A stretch of DNA of 64,000 bases, taken from CAZRQL01 sp964602415 (GTDB lineage: Bacteria; Bacteroidota; Bacteroidia; Cytophagales; Flammeovirgaceae). Below the pieces are notes generated by a model. That model was not told where the DNA came from. It did no database searches and worked only from the letters and a program-made list of their open reading frames with translations. Positions 45,331 through 55,206 of the stretch are shown piece after piece. Made by a program: the position numbers and the translations under genes. The stretch's first letter is position 1. Every line of letters begins with the position of its first letter. The stretch spans positions 1 through 64,000 of the forward strand of contig CAZRQL010000001.1 in the NCBI GenBank assembly GCA_964602415.1. Reading direction: 5' to 3'.

Positions 45331-45900
45331 TTTTGAGTCAATTAGAGTGCAAAGATTTTGGAAAATTTCATCAATCGAACCCACGCCATTTACAGCAAAG
45401 AACTTATTTTGACTTTGATAAAAGTTTTTTACAGGGTAAGTTTCTTGGTTGTAAACACGAATACGGTTTTCAACTTTTTCAGGGTCTTGATCATCGGCTC
45501 TACCCGAAGTTTTACCCCTTTCCATGATTCTTTTTTTAAGTTCTGCTTCAGGCACCTCCAGAGCGAGCATAAGATTTATTTCAATTCCCAAATCAGATAG
45601 CATTTTATCCAATGCCTCTGCTTGGGCCACTGTTCGAGGAAAACCGTCAAAGATGATACCCTTTTGGTCCAAAAGCTCACAAACACGGTCTTTGACCATC
45701 CCAATCACCACCTCATCGGGTACCAAATTACCTTCATCCATGTATTTTTTTGCCAGCAGACCCAATTGAGTCTCATTTTTAAGATGTTTGCGAAAAAGAT
45801 CGCCGGTTGATATGTGAGACAATTGGTATTTTTCGATAAGTTTATCACTTTGCGTACCTTTGCCTGCACCGGGAGGGCCGAATAAAACAATATTTACCAT
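45328..45900 (-). CDS. adk: adenylate kinase
   Basis: A 190-residue enzyme that equilibrates ATP, ADP and AMP. P-loop GPPGAGKGT (8-16), FDGFPRT (AMP-binding) and the GRADD region are present. It has the short form of LID (no zinc-binding LID insert), as is usual in Bacteroidota. The ATG at 45900 is preferred over 45921, which would add seven residues to the P-loop strand. Divergent to ispF, with 52 nt between the starts. Confidence 0.96.
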   Translation of the reverse strand: MVNIVLFGPPGAGKGTQSDKLIEKYQLSHISTGDLFRKHLKNETQLGLLAKKYMDEGNLVPDEVVIGMVKDRVCELLDQKGIIFDGFPRTVAQAEALDKMLSDLGIEINLMLALEVPEAELKKRIMERGKTSGRADDQDPEKVENRIRVYNQETYPVKNFYQSQNKFFAVNGVGSIDEIFQNLCTLIDSK

Positions 45901-45952
45901 AATCTTTTTAATTAAATTCACAACAAGGATACATAAAAAACTAATTCAAGCA

Positions 45953-46441
45953 ATGCAGACGACAAAAATTAGAATCGGCTTTGGTTATGATGTACACCGT
46001 TTAGTAGAGGGGAGAGAGTTTTGGCTTGGGGGCATTGAAATACCACATGGCAAAGGTGCATTGGGTCATTCAGACGCTGATGTGCTTATTCATGCTCTGT
46101 GCGATGCACTCTTGGGAGCACTTGCTTTGGGAGATATAGGCCAGCACTATCCTGATACTGATTCCAAATGGAAAGGGATTGACAGCAAATTACTTTTGGA
46201 AGATGTTATCAATAAAGTTAGAGCCCAAGATTACATAGTTGGTAATGTGGACGGTATGATTTGTTTGCAGAAGCCTAAGATAAAACCGTACATCCCTCAA
46301 ATGCGGGAAGTTTTGGCGCGTATTTTGAAAATTGAGGTTGATGATGTCTCTATAAAGGCCACAACCAATGAAGAGATGGGTTTTGTTGGTAGGGAAGAAG
46401 GCATTACAGCACAAGTTGTTGTGCTTTTGATAAAAAATTGA
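45953..46441 (+). CDS. ispF: 2-C-methyl-D-erythritol 2,4-cyclodiphosphate synthase
   Basis: A 162-residue trimeric enzyme of the non-mevalonate isoprenoid pathway. Asp13 and His15 (GYDVHRL) and the LGHSDADVLIHALCDALLGA block hold the zinc and substrate residues; the C-terminal KATTNEEMGFVGREEGI is typical. The ATG at 45953 is chosen over an upstream frame start inside adk. Its stop lies 5 nt before the start of gldB. Confidence 0.96.
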   Translation: MQTTKIRIGFGYDVHRLVEGREFWLGGIEIPHGKGALGHSDADVLIHALCDALLGALALGDIGQHYPDTDSKWKGIDSKLLLEDVINKVRAQDYIVGNVDGMICLQKPKIKPYIPQMREVLARILKIEVDDVSIKATTNEEMGFVGREEGITAQVVVLLIKN

Positions 46442-46446
46442 TTGAA

Positions 46447-47463
46447 ATGAAAAATTTGTTTTACTCCATATATTTTTTGTTTTTTCTCTGGGCGTGTTCT
46501 CCAAAAGATGGTTTACCGGACGTATCGGGCATTTCGGTGGAACTGTCGCTAATTGCTCTGGAAGATGAGTTTAGAGCATGTAAAACCGTGGAGCAAGTTC
46601 AAAGTTTTGTGTCTAAATACCCCAAATTTGCAAAGAGCTTTTTGGGGTACCGCCCTGAAGAGGGTGCAGAGTTGGTACATAAAATTGTAGCTAAAACAAC
46701 TCTACCTCAGTACGATACGCTGTATTTTGCTTGCAAAAACCACCTCACAGGTATAGATAAAGCCAAGGACGAATTGCAAAATGCTTTTCGATTCATTAAG
46801 TACTACTATCCTGAGGAGCATCTTCCTTCGGAGGTTTACACGATAGTCTCCGGCTATGAGGCGGGAGCAGATTTATTTACTGATGGGGAGATATTGGTTT
46901 GGGGGCTTGAGTTTTGTTTAGGGAATAAAGTTCCTTTCAGACCGCCGCCCCAATTGCAGTTGCACGGTTATATGCTTGAGAGGATGACACCTACTTATCT
47001 GCCAATTAATTACGTATTGGCCTTGAGTACAAAGTTTAATAAATATGATATTTTAGAGCAAACGATGCTTGCTGATATGATATATTATGGCAAATCGTAT
47101 TATTTTTTACAAAAGATATTTCCCGCTTACCCAGACTCGTTATTAATAGGTTTTACCGAACAACAGATTTTAGATGCACATTACAACGAAATCGAAATTT
47201 GGGGTCATTTTATTAAAAATGAGCTATTGTACAATACGAAGGCATCCGTTAAGAATCGCTATTTAGACGAACGACCTAAGGTTTCTGAGATAGCAGAAGA
47301 GTGCCCGGGTAGGATAGGTCGTTGGTTGGGCTGGCAAATCGTGCGGGCATACATGAAACGCAACCCACAAATAACGTTGCAACAACTTATGGAGATGAAG
47401 GATGCCCAGAAAATTTTTCAGGAATCTAAATACAAACCCAATCCACCACGACGATCTTGGTAA
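46447..47463 (+). CDS. gldB: gliding motility lipoprotein GldB
   Basis: 338 residues. Lipobox FLWAC with the cysteine at 16 after MKNLFYSIYFLFF. The C-terminal PGRIGRWLGWQIVRAYMK and the LMEMKDAQKIFQESKYKP end are diagnostic. GldB is needed for gliding and T9SS function in Flavobacterium; its job is not known. The ATG at 46447 starts 5 nt after ispF. Its 3' end overlaps the glycosyltransferase by 7 nt. Confidence 0.92.
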   Translation: MKNLFYSIYFLFFLWACSPKDGLPDVSGISVELSLIALEDEFRACKTVEQVQSFVSKYPKFAKSFLGYRPEEGAELVHKIVAKTTLPQYDTLYFACKNHLTGIDKAKDELQNAFRFIKYYYPEEHLPSEVYTIVSGYEAGADLFTDGEILVWGLEFCLGNKVPFRPPPQLQLHGYMLERMTPTYLPINYVLALSTKFNKYDILEQTMLADMIYYGKSYYFLQKIFPAYPDSLLIGFTEQQILDAHYNEIEIWGHFIKNELLYNTKASVKNRYLDERPKVSEIAEECPGRIGRWLGWQIVRAYMKRNPQITLQQLMEMKDAQKIFQESKYKPNPPRRSW

Positions 47464-48407
47464 CGGTTATTTGCATCGCTTACAATCATCAGCAGTACAT
47501 TGCTCAAGCTATTCAATCGGTTTGGCAGCAGAGCTATAAGCCCATACAGCTAATAGTAGCCAACGATGGCAGCAGTGATGCGACTGATTTGCAAATACGA
47601 CGCTTGAAAGAGCAAAAAGATTTTTTGTATTTGCCTAACCCGTGCAACATGGGCTACTGCAAGACTTTTAACCATGCTTTGAGTTACGCTGAGGGGGATT
47701 TTATAGTGGATTTGGCCGGTGATGATGTGCTTTTGCCCGACAGGATTGAGCGTCAAGTCCGATTATTTGCTTTGCACCAAGTAGGTGTTGTGTATTCTAA
47801 TTGTCTTTTGATTGATGAACAAGGCCAAACTGTAGGGAGTTTTCACGCTTTGAAGCGGGGCAAACTTATTCCCAAACCTTTGAGTGGTAAGATTTTTCCT
47901 CAAGTTTTGGGATTGAATTTTATTTCTACGCCTACAATGATGATTGGGCGGGAAGTTTTAGATTATACGGGCGGCTACGATGAGAGTTTACTGTTTGAGG
48001 ATTTTGATTTTTGGGTCAAGTCATCAAAAAGGTTTGAATATTACTATGACAATCAGATTACTACCCAAAAAAGAATACTGAGTAATTCTTTATCAGCGCA
48101 GTTTTATCGACCCAAACGCGAGGCTCATTTTACATCACTTGCCAAGGTACTATACAGAGAAGCTGATGTTAAACATGGCCTGTTTGCAAGCAAAACGTTG
48201 ATATATTATTTGCGGCTGGCTTTGATTACTGAAAACTTTTCATCAGCAAAGCGTTTTTTTGTGCTGTGCAATAAATATGAAATTAGAAGTTTTGAGATAT
48301 ATGTTTGGAGGCTGATTTTCAGATATAAAATTAGACTATATTATTTTTATCAAATGTACAGAAAAATAAAAGGCCACCTTTTTACTGGCGGCCTTTTATG
48401 TTGGTAA
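47457..48407 (+). CDS. glycosyltransferase family 2
   Basis: 316 residues. The GT-A fold starts with VTVICIAYNHQQYI, followed by NDGSSD, VDLAGDDV (the DxD-like site) and TPTMMIGREVL. The likely product is a glycosidic bond in an envelope polysaccharide or glycolipid; donor and acceptor are unknown. Translation begins at TTG 47457: an in-frame TAA at 47427-47429 leaves no ATG upstream. The end of the coding sequence overlaps a hairpin that is also the terminator of the convergent M16 gene, so the tail (GHLFTGGLLCW) may be a late extension. Confidence 0.82.
   Translation: MVTVICIAYNHQQYIAQAIQSVWQQSYKPIQLIVANDGSSDATDLQIRRLKEQKDFLYLPNPCNMGYCKTFNHALSYAEGDFIVDLAGDDVLLPDRIERQVRLFALHQVGVVYSNCLLIDEQGQTVGSFHALKRGKLIPKPLSGKIFPQVLGLNFISTPTMMIGREVLDYTGGYDESLLFEDFDFWVKSSKRFEYYYDNQITTQKRILSNSLSAQFYRPKREAHFTSLAKVLYREADVKHGLFASKTLIYYLRLALITENFSSAKRFFVLCNKYEIRSFEIYVWRLIFRYKIRLYYFYQMYRKIKGHLFTGGLLCW
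48362..48400 (-). terminator. hairpin terminator of the M16 operon, inside the 3' end of the glycosyltransferase gene
   Basis: Stem AAAAGGCC/GGCCTTTT (48368-48375 with 48390-48397) extended by two C-G pairs after one mismatch; loop 8 nt. On the minus strand it is followed by TTTTATTTTT, a good T-rich tail; on the plus strand only four T follow. It sits 16 nt past the stop of the leftward M16 gene. Confidence 0.78.
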
Positions 48408-48413
48408 TTTTTA

Positions 48414-50483
48414 CTATTCTGTTTTAAAATAAGTATCTACAACTTCCTCATTGATTTTGATAGAGTTTACTTTGACATCAAGAGGCCCCATCGGGGTACT
48501 GGGTCGAAGCAAGAATGGGAACTTGATACCATCAACAAATTTATATTTATCATAAGTGTAAGTTTTATCCTTGAAGTCTTTGACCTGTAATAGTAACCCA
48601 TTTCTCTTGGCGTAGTACTTGTAATATGACATTCCATCCGGGGTGGTTACTTTGACTTCATAGCAAATTTCACTGCCGATTTGTACTGTTTTTTTGCTCA
48701 GTTTCAATCGGTAGTTTTTGAGTTTATAATATAGTTCGTCAAAGTAAAACGCTTCAATTGATGCCATTTCGAGTGCTGCGTCATACAGAACGTCCCTAAA
48801 GGCTTTTTTGTCCTTGTCTTTATAGGTGTAAAAGCCCTTGTTTTGCTGGCCATTATAGACTTTTTGGTACAGCGTATTGCCTTCCATGAACATATTGGCT
48901 GCCATCATGTTTGGGAATTTGCGCACTTCGGTAAGCTCAATTTCTCTTCCGCTTGAAAGATTTGATGCTTGAATAATAAGAGATTTTACTTTCAGTAGTT
49001 TTTCTCTGCCACCTATGGCGTTGAGGTAGTTTTCGACGACTTCTTCAGCAGTAAGTCCGGCGGGAACTTCGGCGGAGATGGGTACGATTTCGTTGCCTTC
49101 GTCGTCAAAGACTTTTACTTCTCCAAACTTTCTGAGTTTTTCTTTGATTTCTTTTTCTTTCCCTACGACCATCATGCACATTTTTTCAGGCTGTACGTGT
49201 TTCTGAGCTATTTCTTGCACTTGCTCAGGGGTTACTTGAGTGATTTTTTTTAGATAGGTTTGGTAGTAGTCTTTAGGCAAATTGTAACGCTCGATTTGTG
49301 TAGCCATACTCGCCACTGTTCCTTTGTCCTCCAAAGAGAGCGCAAATGAGCCAGTCATGATATTGGCAGCCAGATCCACCTCTTCTTGGGTGGGTTTTTC
49401 GTTTCTGATTCGATTGATTTCATAAATAAATTCTCGCATGGCTGAGTCGGTAGCCGAGTTCCTGACGCTGGCACCACAGCTCAAAGTTCCGATTTGGTTG
49501 TCAGCAGAAAAACTGGAATACGCCCCGTAGGTAAAGCCTTTGTCCTCGCGTAGGTTTTGGAATAGGCGCGCATTGAAGCCACTTCCCCCCAAAATCATGT
49601 TCATAAAATCCATTTTGAAGTCATCTTCTGTGTAGGGTTTCACATCAACGAGTTGGACTATGTTTATCACAGACTGCTCCGCGTCATCTTTGTTTACTAA
49701 AGCGATGAATCCTTTATCAAATTTTGGTTTTTCGTAAGTGGGTTTGGGGACATCGCCTTTTCTCCAATCGCTAAAATATTTATTAGCCAGTTCTTTTGCT
49801 TTTTCAAAAGTCAAATCTCCCACGATAGAAAGATAGGCTACGTTGGGCCTGAAATACTTTTTGTAGTATTCGCGGCAGTCATCGAGTTCAATGTTATCTA
49901 TTGTGAACTCGGTAGCCACATCACCATAAGGGTGGTCTTTACCAAAGATGATTTGACGGGTCGTTCGGTTGGCCATCGAATTGGGGTTGGTTCTTTGGAT
50001 GGCCAGGTTTGTTTTGATTTGTTTGCGAACTTTTAGGAACTCTTTTTCAGGGAAACTTGGTCTTAAAAGTATATCCGTAAAAATATCCATAAACTTATCA
50101 AGGTGTTTGGTAACGGTTGCTCCAGATATACCTGTTCCAGAAGTTCCCACGTAGGATCCTATGGTTTCGATTTCTTCATCAAGGGTCGATTTGCTTCGCG
50201 AAGTTGTGCCTCTTCTGAGCATTTGTCCCGCCATTTGGGACAAACCGGCTTTGTTTCCCTCTTTTATGGGTTCGAGTACTAATCTGAGGCTAATATTTAC
50301 AGTTGGGCGGCTATTGTCTTGAACAAAGAAGACCTTCAGGCCATTGTCAAGCTCAAATCTCTGATAGTCAGATATGTTGATTTGTGGGGCTGATTTGGAT
50401 ATAGGGGCTTTGCTTCTGTCAATGGATTGAGCCATTACAGACCAGCCAACAAGCATCAAGAAAAATATAAGTATTTGTTTCAT
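48414..50483 (-). CDS. inactive M16 peptidase-like protein with C-terminal LolA-like domain
   Basis: 689 residues with signal peptide (cleavage near VMAQ). The pitrilysin fold is complete (two M16 halves, 40-450), but the metal motif HxxEH is replaced by SQMAGQM in GLSQMAGQMLRRGT, so it is probably not a peptidase on its own. A third part (about 465-680: VVENYLNAIGGREKLLKVKS) resembles LolA-like/outer-membrane sorting domains. It lies 12 nt after the active M16 gene, with which it likely forms a heteromeric periplasmic protease, as in other M16 pairs. Confidence 0.85.
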   Translation of the reverse strand: MKQILIFFLMLVGWSVMAQSIDRSKAPISKSAPQINISDYQRFELDNGLKVFFVQDNSRPTVNISLRLVLEPIKEGNKAGLSQMAGQMLRRGTTSRSKSTLDEEIETIGSYVGTSGTGISGATVTKHLDKFMDIFTDILLRPSFPEKEFLKVRKQIKTNLAIQRTNPNSMANRTTRQIIFGKDHPYGDVATEFTIDNIELDDCREYYKKYFRPNVAYLSIVGDLTFEKAKELANKYFSDWRKGDVPKPTYEKPKFDKGFIALVNKDDAEQSVINIVQLVDVKPYTEDDFKMDFMNMILGGSGFNARLFQNLREDKGFTYGAYSSFSADNQIGTLSCGASVRNSATDSAMREFIYEINRIRNEKPTQEEVDLAANIMTGSFALSLEDKGTVASMATQIERYNLPKDYYQTYLKKITQVTPEQVQEIAQKHVQPEKMCMMVVGKEKEIKEKLRKFGEVKVFDDEGNEIVPISAEVPAGLTAEEVVENYLNAIGGREKLLKVKSLIIQASNLSSGREIELTEVRKFPNMMAANMFMEGNTLYQKVYNGQQNKGFYTYKDKDKKAFRDVLYDAALEMASIEAFYFDELYYKLKNYRLKLSKKTVQIGSEICYEVKVTTPDGMSYYKYYAKRNGLLLQVKDFKDKTYTYDKYKFVDGIKFPFLLRPSTPMGPLDVKVNSIKINEEVVDTYFKTE

Positions 50484-50495
50484 AAAATGATGGAT

Positions 50496-51812
50496 TTAAA
50501 TTTTAGGGATATAACGAAGAACCACTCGATTGTCTTTGCGCAAGTACTTTTTTGCCACAGTTCTGATGTCGTCCACGGTAACTTTCAAATAAGGCTCTGC
50601 GTAGTTGTTAAAGCGCCCGGTATTTTTGAAGAAAACATAGCTTGAAGCCAATACTTGCGCCATTTGTTCCATTGAGCTAACCCCACCGAGCTGGGCTATT
50701 TCGTATTGGTTTTTGACTTTTTCCAGTTCGCTGTCTTCCACCAATGTATTGCAGATTTCTTCGATCTCTTTTTCAAGTGCTTTTTCGAGCTTTTCTAAAC
50801 TGGCGATATCGGGCGAGGGCGTTCCGGCAATAACCAAGAACAAACCGGGATGCTCAAGTAGGTAAGGTGAGGCACTGGCGAAATTGGCCACTTCTTGTTT
50901 TTCAACTAACTCCCTATTGAACCTTGAAGAGGCTCCTCCACCCAATATCTCGGCCAGCATCTCTAAAGCCGGTGCGTCTTCATGGGTTTGTTCGGGAATT
51001 TTGTAGCCCATATAAACCCTGGGAAGCGGAACTTCACGCTCCAAGTTTACCCTTATTTCTTTGCCGAGCGGCTCGTCATTTTTGGAAGGTCTAACGATGT
51101 CTTTGCCCCTCGGAATCTCTGAAAAATATTTGGTGGCCAATGTTTTTGCTTCCTCAATTTTTATATCCCCCGCAATGGTGAGAGTGGCGTTGTTGGGCAC
51201 GTAAAATGTTTTGTAAAAATTGACATAGTCATCTTCTTTAGCGGAGTTCAAATGCCGCATAGAGCCGATGACAGGCCAACGATAAGAGTGGTTTTTAAAA
51301 GCCCTTTTGAACATTTCTTCGTCCCAATCTCCGTAGGGTACGTTGTCCACACGTTGGCGGCGTTCTTCTTTGACTACTTTTCTTTGGGTTTCTATGCCTT
51401 CTTTTGTAACTGTGGCATGGAGCATACGCTCTGACTCCAACCAAAGAGCCAGTTCGAGTTGGTTAGAGGGAAGGACTTGGTAGTAGTAGGTTTGGTCGTT
51501 GGAGGTGAAGGCGTTTAACTCACCGCCTGCGTTTTGGACATACCTACTGTATTCGCCGCGTTTGATGTTTTTTGTTCCTTCAAAGAGCAGGTGCTCAAAA
51601 AAGTGAGCAAATCCTGTTCTATCAGGGTTTTCATTCTTAGAGCCTACATGATAAAGTACGGACACGCACACAACTGGAGCAGAGTTGTTTTGGTGCAAAA
51701 TAACATGCAGCCCGTTGGGCAAATCGAACTCGGTAAATTCGATTTTGCGGGATTGCGCCCATGTTTGCAGGCTACAAAGCCAAGCTAAAACAATTAAAAT
51801 TTTTACTTTCAT
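50496..51812 (-). CDS. M16 family zinc peptidase, active subunit
   Basis: 438 residues. Signal peptide from the ATG at 51812 (MKVKILIVLAWLCSLQTWAQ). The inverted zinc motif HFFEH (His70, Glu73, His74) with a downstream Glu is complete, and both pitrilysin halves are present. It should cut peptides or small proteins in the periplasm. The inactive partner gene follows after 12 nt. A start at 51845 would place a charged segment before the signal and is less likely. Confidence 0.92.
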   Translation of the reverse strand: MKVKILIVLAWLCSLQTWAQSRKIEFTEFDLPNGLHVILHQNNSAPVVCVSVLYHVGSKNENPDRTGFAHFFEHLLFEGTKNIKRGEYSRYVQNAGGELNAFTSNDQTYYYQVLPSNQLELALWLESERMLHATVTKEGIETQRKVVKEERRQRVDNVPYGDWDEEMFKRAFKNHSYRWPVIGSMRHLNSAKEDDYVNFYKTFYVPNNATLTIAGDIKIEEAKTLATKYFSEIPRGKDIVRPSKNDEPLGKEIRVNLEREVPLPRVYMGYKIPEQTHEDAPALEMLAEILGGGASSRFNRELVEKQEVANFASASPYLLEHPGLFLVIAGTPSPDIASLEKLEKALEKEIEEICNTLVEDSELEKVKNQYEIAQLGGVSSMEQMAQVLASSYVFFKNTGRFNNYAEPYLKVTVDDIRTVAKKYLRKDNRVVLRYIPKI

Positions 51813-51883
51813 GGATATATACTTTGAAATAAAAAAAGCCATCATAGAAATATGACGGGCTCAAATTAATTCATGCGGCTAAA

Positions 51884-54403
51884 TTAAAGCCTAAATTGAG
51901 CAGAAATTTTTATTCTAAACGGCCCATTTTCTACCGTGTAAGGCTGGTCAAGGTAAGTGAGTCGGTGAATGGCCTCAATTCTTAAAAACTTAAATATATT
52001 TTCGATTCCGTAGCTTACTTCTAAATAGGGCAAACTGGGGCTTAACCAATAAATTTTTTCGGAACTGTTGATGAGAGCCGGGTCGGTATTGGAAATTTGG
52101 TTTTGGGCTGAGAGGTCGCCTAATAGGGAAGAGGCAGTAACAAAATTGCGCCATTTGAGTTTTTTGAGCAGCGGAAATCTATTAAAAAATAAACCCTCAA
52201 ACCTTTGTATAGCCCGCATGGACACAAATCTATCACTGGCAAACTCAAAAAAGTTCATCATGTTAAAAGATGTGATGTTGTAGAAAAAGCTCTGGTTGCC
52301 TAAGTGAGTTTCCAACAGTGGATAAGGCAATCTTGAAGGTGTGAAGCCTGCATTGATTTGGTATTCAAATCTGCCCAGTCCTCCCATTTTGATATATTGC
52401 TGAAGACTGACATTGATTTTATCGTACTCGAAATCACCGCCAAGCGCATGTCTAAATCCTTTTGAATAACGAATCGTAATGATAGGTCTTCCCTTGGTTC
52501 CTTGTGAGATGCGTTCATTGCCTTGGATAATAAAGCTCTCTGTTGGGGCAAAACGGGTTTCGATGGTTAGCTCGCTGGTGTTGAAGCGGGAGAGACTATC
52601 TTTGCCGCTTCCGTCATTGGGGCGGTAATACTCAAAGTTGAAAGTCTGGTGAGGCACAAACTCACGCTGAAAACCCATGAATTTTACACGCAACGATTTG
52701 CTGATAGGTATATCTATCCAAACTTTATTGGTAGTATTATGGTATGCGCGCCGGAGCGTGCCTTGGCGGGTAAAGGCATCAAAAAGAGGCGTATTTTGGA
52801 CAAAGTCATTGTAAATGGCCAATTGGTCAAGGTCGTAGCGATGCGACATGCCCAACACCGTCCATTTTTTACGGTTGAGTATAAAATTGACCTCCCCTAA
52901 GTATTTCCAAGTTTTATCGCCTGTACCATAAGCACCGTAGCCCTTGAAAACTATTTTTTTGCTGAAGTCCTCGTTGGTTCTGAAACCAAGCCTAATTCTG
53001 TGTCCCTCTATATTGTTGAAGGCGTACAAGTAAGAATAAGTGCCTAAATCAATGGGGCCAATGGTCTTGTAGCCCACGAAAAAGAACTCAACAATATCTA
53101 CAATCGTGCGGATGGCAGGTATGTTTTTGACTTCTTTGATGACTTCATATTTTTGGAGCTCTTCGGTGGTAAGTGTATCGGGACGAAGCAGTTGCCAGTT
53201 TTTCTCAGATCTGGCACTTAGAGCCGTATCTGTAAGTTCGACATCCAAATCAAAAAAAGAAGGACTGCGGGGCTTGTTTACCGTAAAGTCGGAATTGGCC
53301 ACATAAAATTTTAAAAGCAAACCGGCAGATTTTTTACTAATCTCAGCTACGTCCATCAAGATACGGGTTTTTGAGACCAACCAAGCACCGCTGGCAGCAT
53401 CTTGAATAAGTTCTTGCTGGATTTTTATTTTCTCAATAAAATTAATGTTGGCTTTTTTATCAACAGTAACTTCAATCCGCTTTATGGCAAAGTCAGGCTC
53501 ATCGGTTATCCACATTTTGCCGATAAAAGCCAAGTCGGATTCGTTTTTGGGCTTGAAACTGATTTCGTGGCAGGGATAGCCGTCTATGTTTTTCAGTTCA
53601 AAAGACTCTAATTTGTAGTCATAAAAAACCCGCCAAGTGTCTGCCAAAGGCGATATAAAGTCTTTTCCGGCAATGGTCAAGGTGTTTTTGTAGAAATTAT
53701 AGACTTGAAAAGTTGAACCCATCAACTGAGCGATGGTCGTGCCTTTGGTTACCCCCAAACCATCTACTTTTGAGGCACTAATCACTTCTTTTTGGCGCAA
53801 TGGGTTGTTGTTGCGGTACACCCTCGACACATTTTCAGACATAAAAAGAGGAATAAGCATCTTGCCGTCTTCTCCCTTTATTCTGGCGGTTTCTTCTATT
53901 TTTTTTGAGATGAAACCGAGTTTTTTCTTAAACTCATCTGTTATGTTGTCTGCCGAAATTTCTGTTCTCACATAGCTGTCGAACTCGTAGCTGTTGAGGC
54001 GATCGGAATTGTTTTTGGGTTTGTGCTTTATGGCTTCGCGTATGATTTCCCAAGCGGGGTTTTCGTACTTGCCTCCTACTACCACTTCTTGAAGGACGAT
54101 TTCAGGGAGCAGTTGGAAGTTAATAGTTTGCTTTTTTTCGCTGCCAATTGGTTTTCTCTTTTTCTTGTAGCCCACATAACTTGCTTCGAGAGAATCTGCA
54201 TGTTGCTCTAAATCGATGGTGTACCTGCCATTGAAGTCAGTAGCCGCACCCACCCCCTTCAAGCCGACCACCACCACATTGGCAAAGGGAACGGGTTCAC
54301 CTGTTTCGCCATCAGTAACCACTCCTGAGATAGTTATCTTTTGTGCCCAAACTATGCTTGTGATGCTCCATAGCACCAAAAGGGGAAGTATTTTTTTGCT
54401 CAT
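51884..54403 (-). CDS. DUF5686 outer-membrane protein with carboxypeptidase-like regulatory domain
   Basis: 839 residues. Signal peptide, then a CarboxypepD_reg-like beta-sandwich (about 22-105; KITISGVVTDGETGEPVPFANV), a region with EFDSYVRTEI, and a long beta-barrel-like C-terminal part with aromatic strands to the last residue (FRIKISAQFRL, the usual outer-membrane end). This is the DUF5686 architecture, common in Bacteroidota and of unknown role; some are linked to colonisation or transport. It overlaps the aminotransferase gene by 4 nt. Confidence 0.87.
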   Translation of the reverse strand: MSKKILPLLVLWSITSIVWAQKITISGVVTDGETGEPVPFANVVVVGLKGVGAATDFNGRYTIDLEQHADSLEASYVGYKKKRKPIGSEKKQTINFQLLPEIVLQEVVVGGKYENPAWEIIREAIKHKPKNNSDRLNSYEFDSYVRTEISADNITDEFKKKLGFISKKIEETARIKGEDGKMLIPLFMSENVSRVYRNNNPLRQKEVISASKVDGLGVTKGTTIAQLMGSTFQVYNFYKNTLTIAGKDFISPLADTWRVFYDYKLESFELKNIDGYPCHEISFKPKNESDLAFIGKMWITDEPDFAIKRIEVTVDKKANINFIEKIKIQQELIQDAASGAWLVSKTRILMDVAEISKKSAGLLLKFYVANSDFTVNKPRSPSFFDLDVELTDTALSARSEKNWQLLRPDTLTTEELQKYEVIKEVKNIPAIRTIVDIVEFFFVGYKTIGPIDLGTYSYLYAFNNIEGHRIRLGFRTNEDFSKKIVFKGYGAYGTGDKTWKYLGEVNFILNRKKWTVLGMSHRYDLDQLAIYNDFVQNTPLFDAFTRQGTLRRAYHNTTNKVWIDIPISKSLRVKFMGFQREFVPHQTFNFEYYRPNDGSGKDSLSRFNTSELTIETRFAPTESFIIQGNERISQGTKGRPIITIRYSKGFRHALGGDFEYDKINVSLQQYIKMGGLGRFEYQINAGFTPSRLPYPLLETHLGNQSFFYNITSFNMMNFFEFASDRFVSMRAIQRFEGLFFNRFPLLKKLKWRNFVTASSLLGDLSAQNQISNTDPALINSSEKIYWLSPSLPYLEVSYGIENIFKFLRIEAIHRLTYLDQPYTVENGPFRIKISAQFRL

Positions 54404-55206
54404 AACCCTAACGCCGATAAATCCGTATGTTGTAGTTTGTTTCCTTCAAAGTAATCTATATTGTAGCACCCACTGACATTGGTCAGAAAAATACTTTTTG
54501 CTTGCGCAAGTTCTTCTTTGTAAGCTGAAATTTCTATGATTTTCAAGTTTTTAGCTCTCAGTTTATCTATAACAACCCTCCGGCGAATTCCCCGTATGCA
54601 GCCCAAAGACAACTCCGGCGTGAAGATGGTATCTTTTTCGTTTATCCAAAAGACATTTGAGCGTGAAGATTCAACAATTCTTTCTTTGTGGTCTAACAAG
54701 ATAATATCATCCCAATTTTTTTGTCGGGCTTCTTTAGCTGCCATTACGTAAACAATAGAACTCATTGATTTGAAGCCTGATAATTTATTGGGCTGGACTC
54801 TCCAATCTTCAGATATTCCAACGTGAAGAGCAGCGGTAGGGTTTATCAAAAGCGGTCTGACTTCAATTAGATAACTAAAAAAATTGTCATAAGGCAAATA
54901 CAGCCCCTTAGACTCTCTCCAAAAATAAATTTTAGCCCTTGCCTCAGTAAGCGAGTTGGCCTTCATCAATTGTTGGATGGCTTGGTTAAGTTCATCAATA
55001 GACATAAAACCGCCTTCAAACTCATAGGCTTTCAATCCATCCAAGATTCTTTTTAGATGCAAGTCAAGAAAAAGACATCCGGTATTTTTTGCGATGATGC
55101 TCTCAAAAAACCCATCCCCGTAGGCAAAAGCGCGGTTTTGAGGCTCAAGCCGAAAATCCGAAACCAAACTCCCGTTGTGGTTGTAAATCAAAGGTTTTTC
55201 TGCCAT
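54400..55206 (-). CDS. class IV aminotransferase (PabC/branched-chain type)
   Basis: 268 residues, PLP-dependent fold type IV. NRAFAYGDGFFES (25-37) is the N-terminal signature; the PLP lysine is likely Lys146 in SGFKS; IVESSRSNVFWI and the later GCIRGIRR complete the pocket. It could be an aminodeoxychorismate lyase for folate, or a branched-chain or D-amino-acid aminotransferase; sequence alone does not tell. It overlaps both neighbours (19 nt with comEC, 4 nt with the DUF5686 gene), so the three are one operon. Confidence 0.88.
   Translation of the reverse strand: MAEKPLIYNHNGSLVSDFRLEPQNRAFAYGDGFFESIIAKNTGCLFLDLHLKRILDGLKAYEFEGGFMSIDELNQAIQQLMKANSLTEARAKIYFWRESKGLYLPYDNFFSYLIEVRPLLINPTAALHVGISEDWRVQPNKLSGFKSMSSIVYVMAAKEARQKNWDDIILLDHKERIVESSRSNVFWINEKDTIFTPELSLGCIRGIRRRVVIDKLRAKNLKIIEISAYKEELAQAKSIFLTNVSGCYNIDYFEGNKLQHTDLSALGL

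Noticed and set aside
45860..45952. N-terminal extension of IspF
   Set aside because: It would overlap the start of adk and precede the conserved IspF start by 31 residues that no IspF has.
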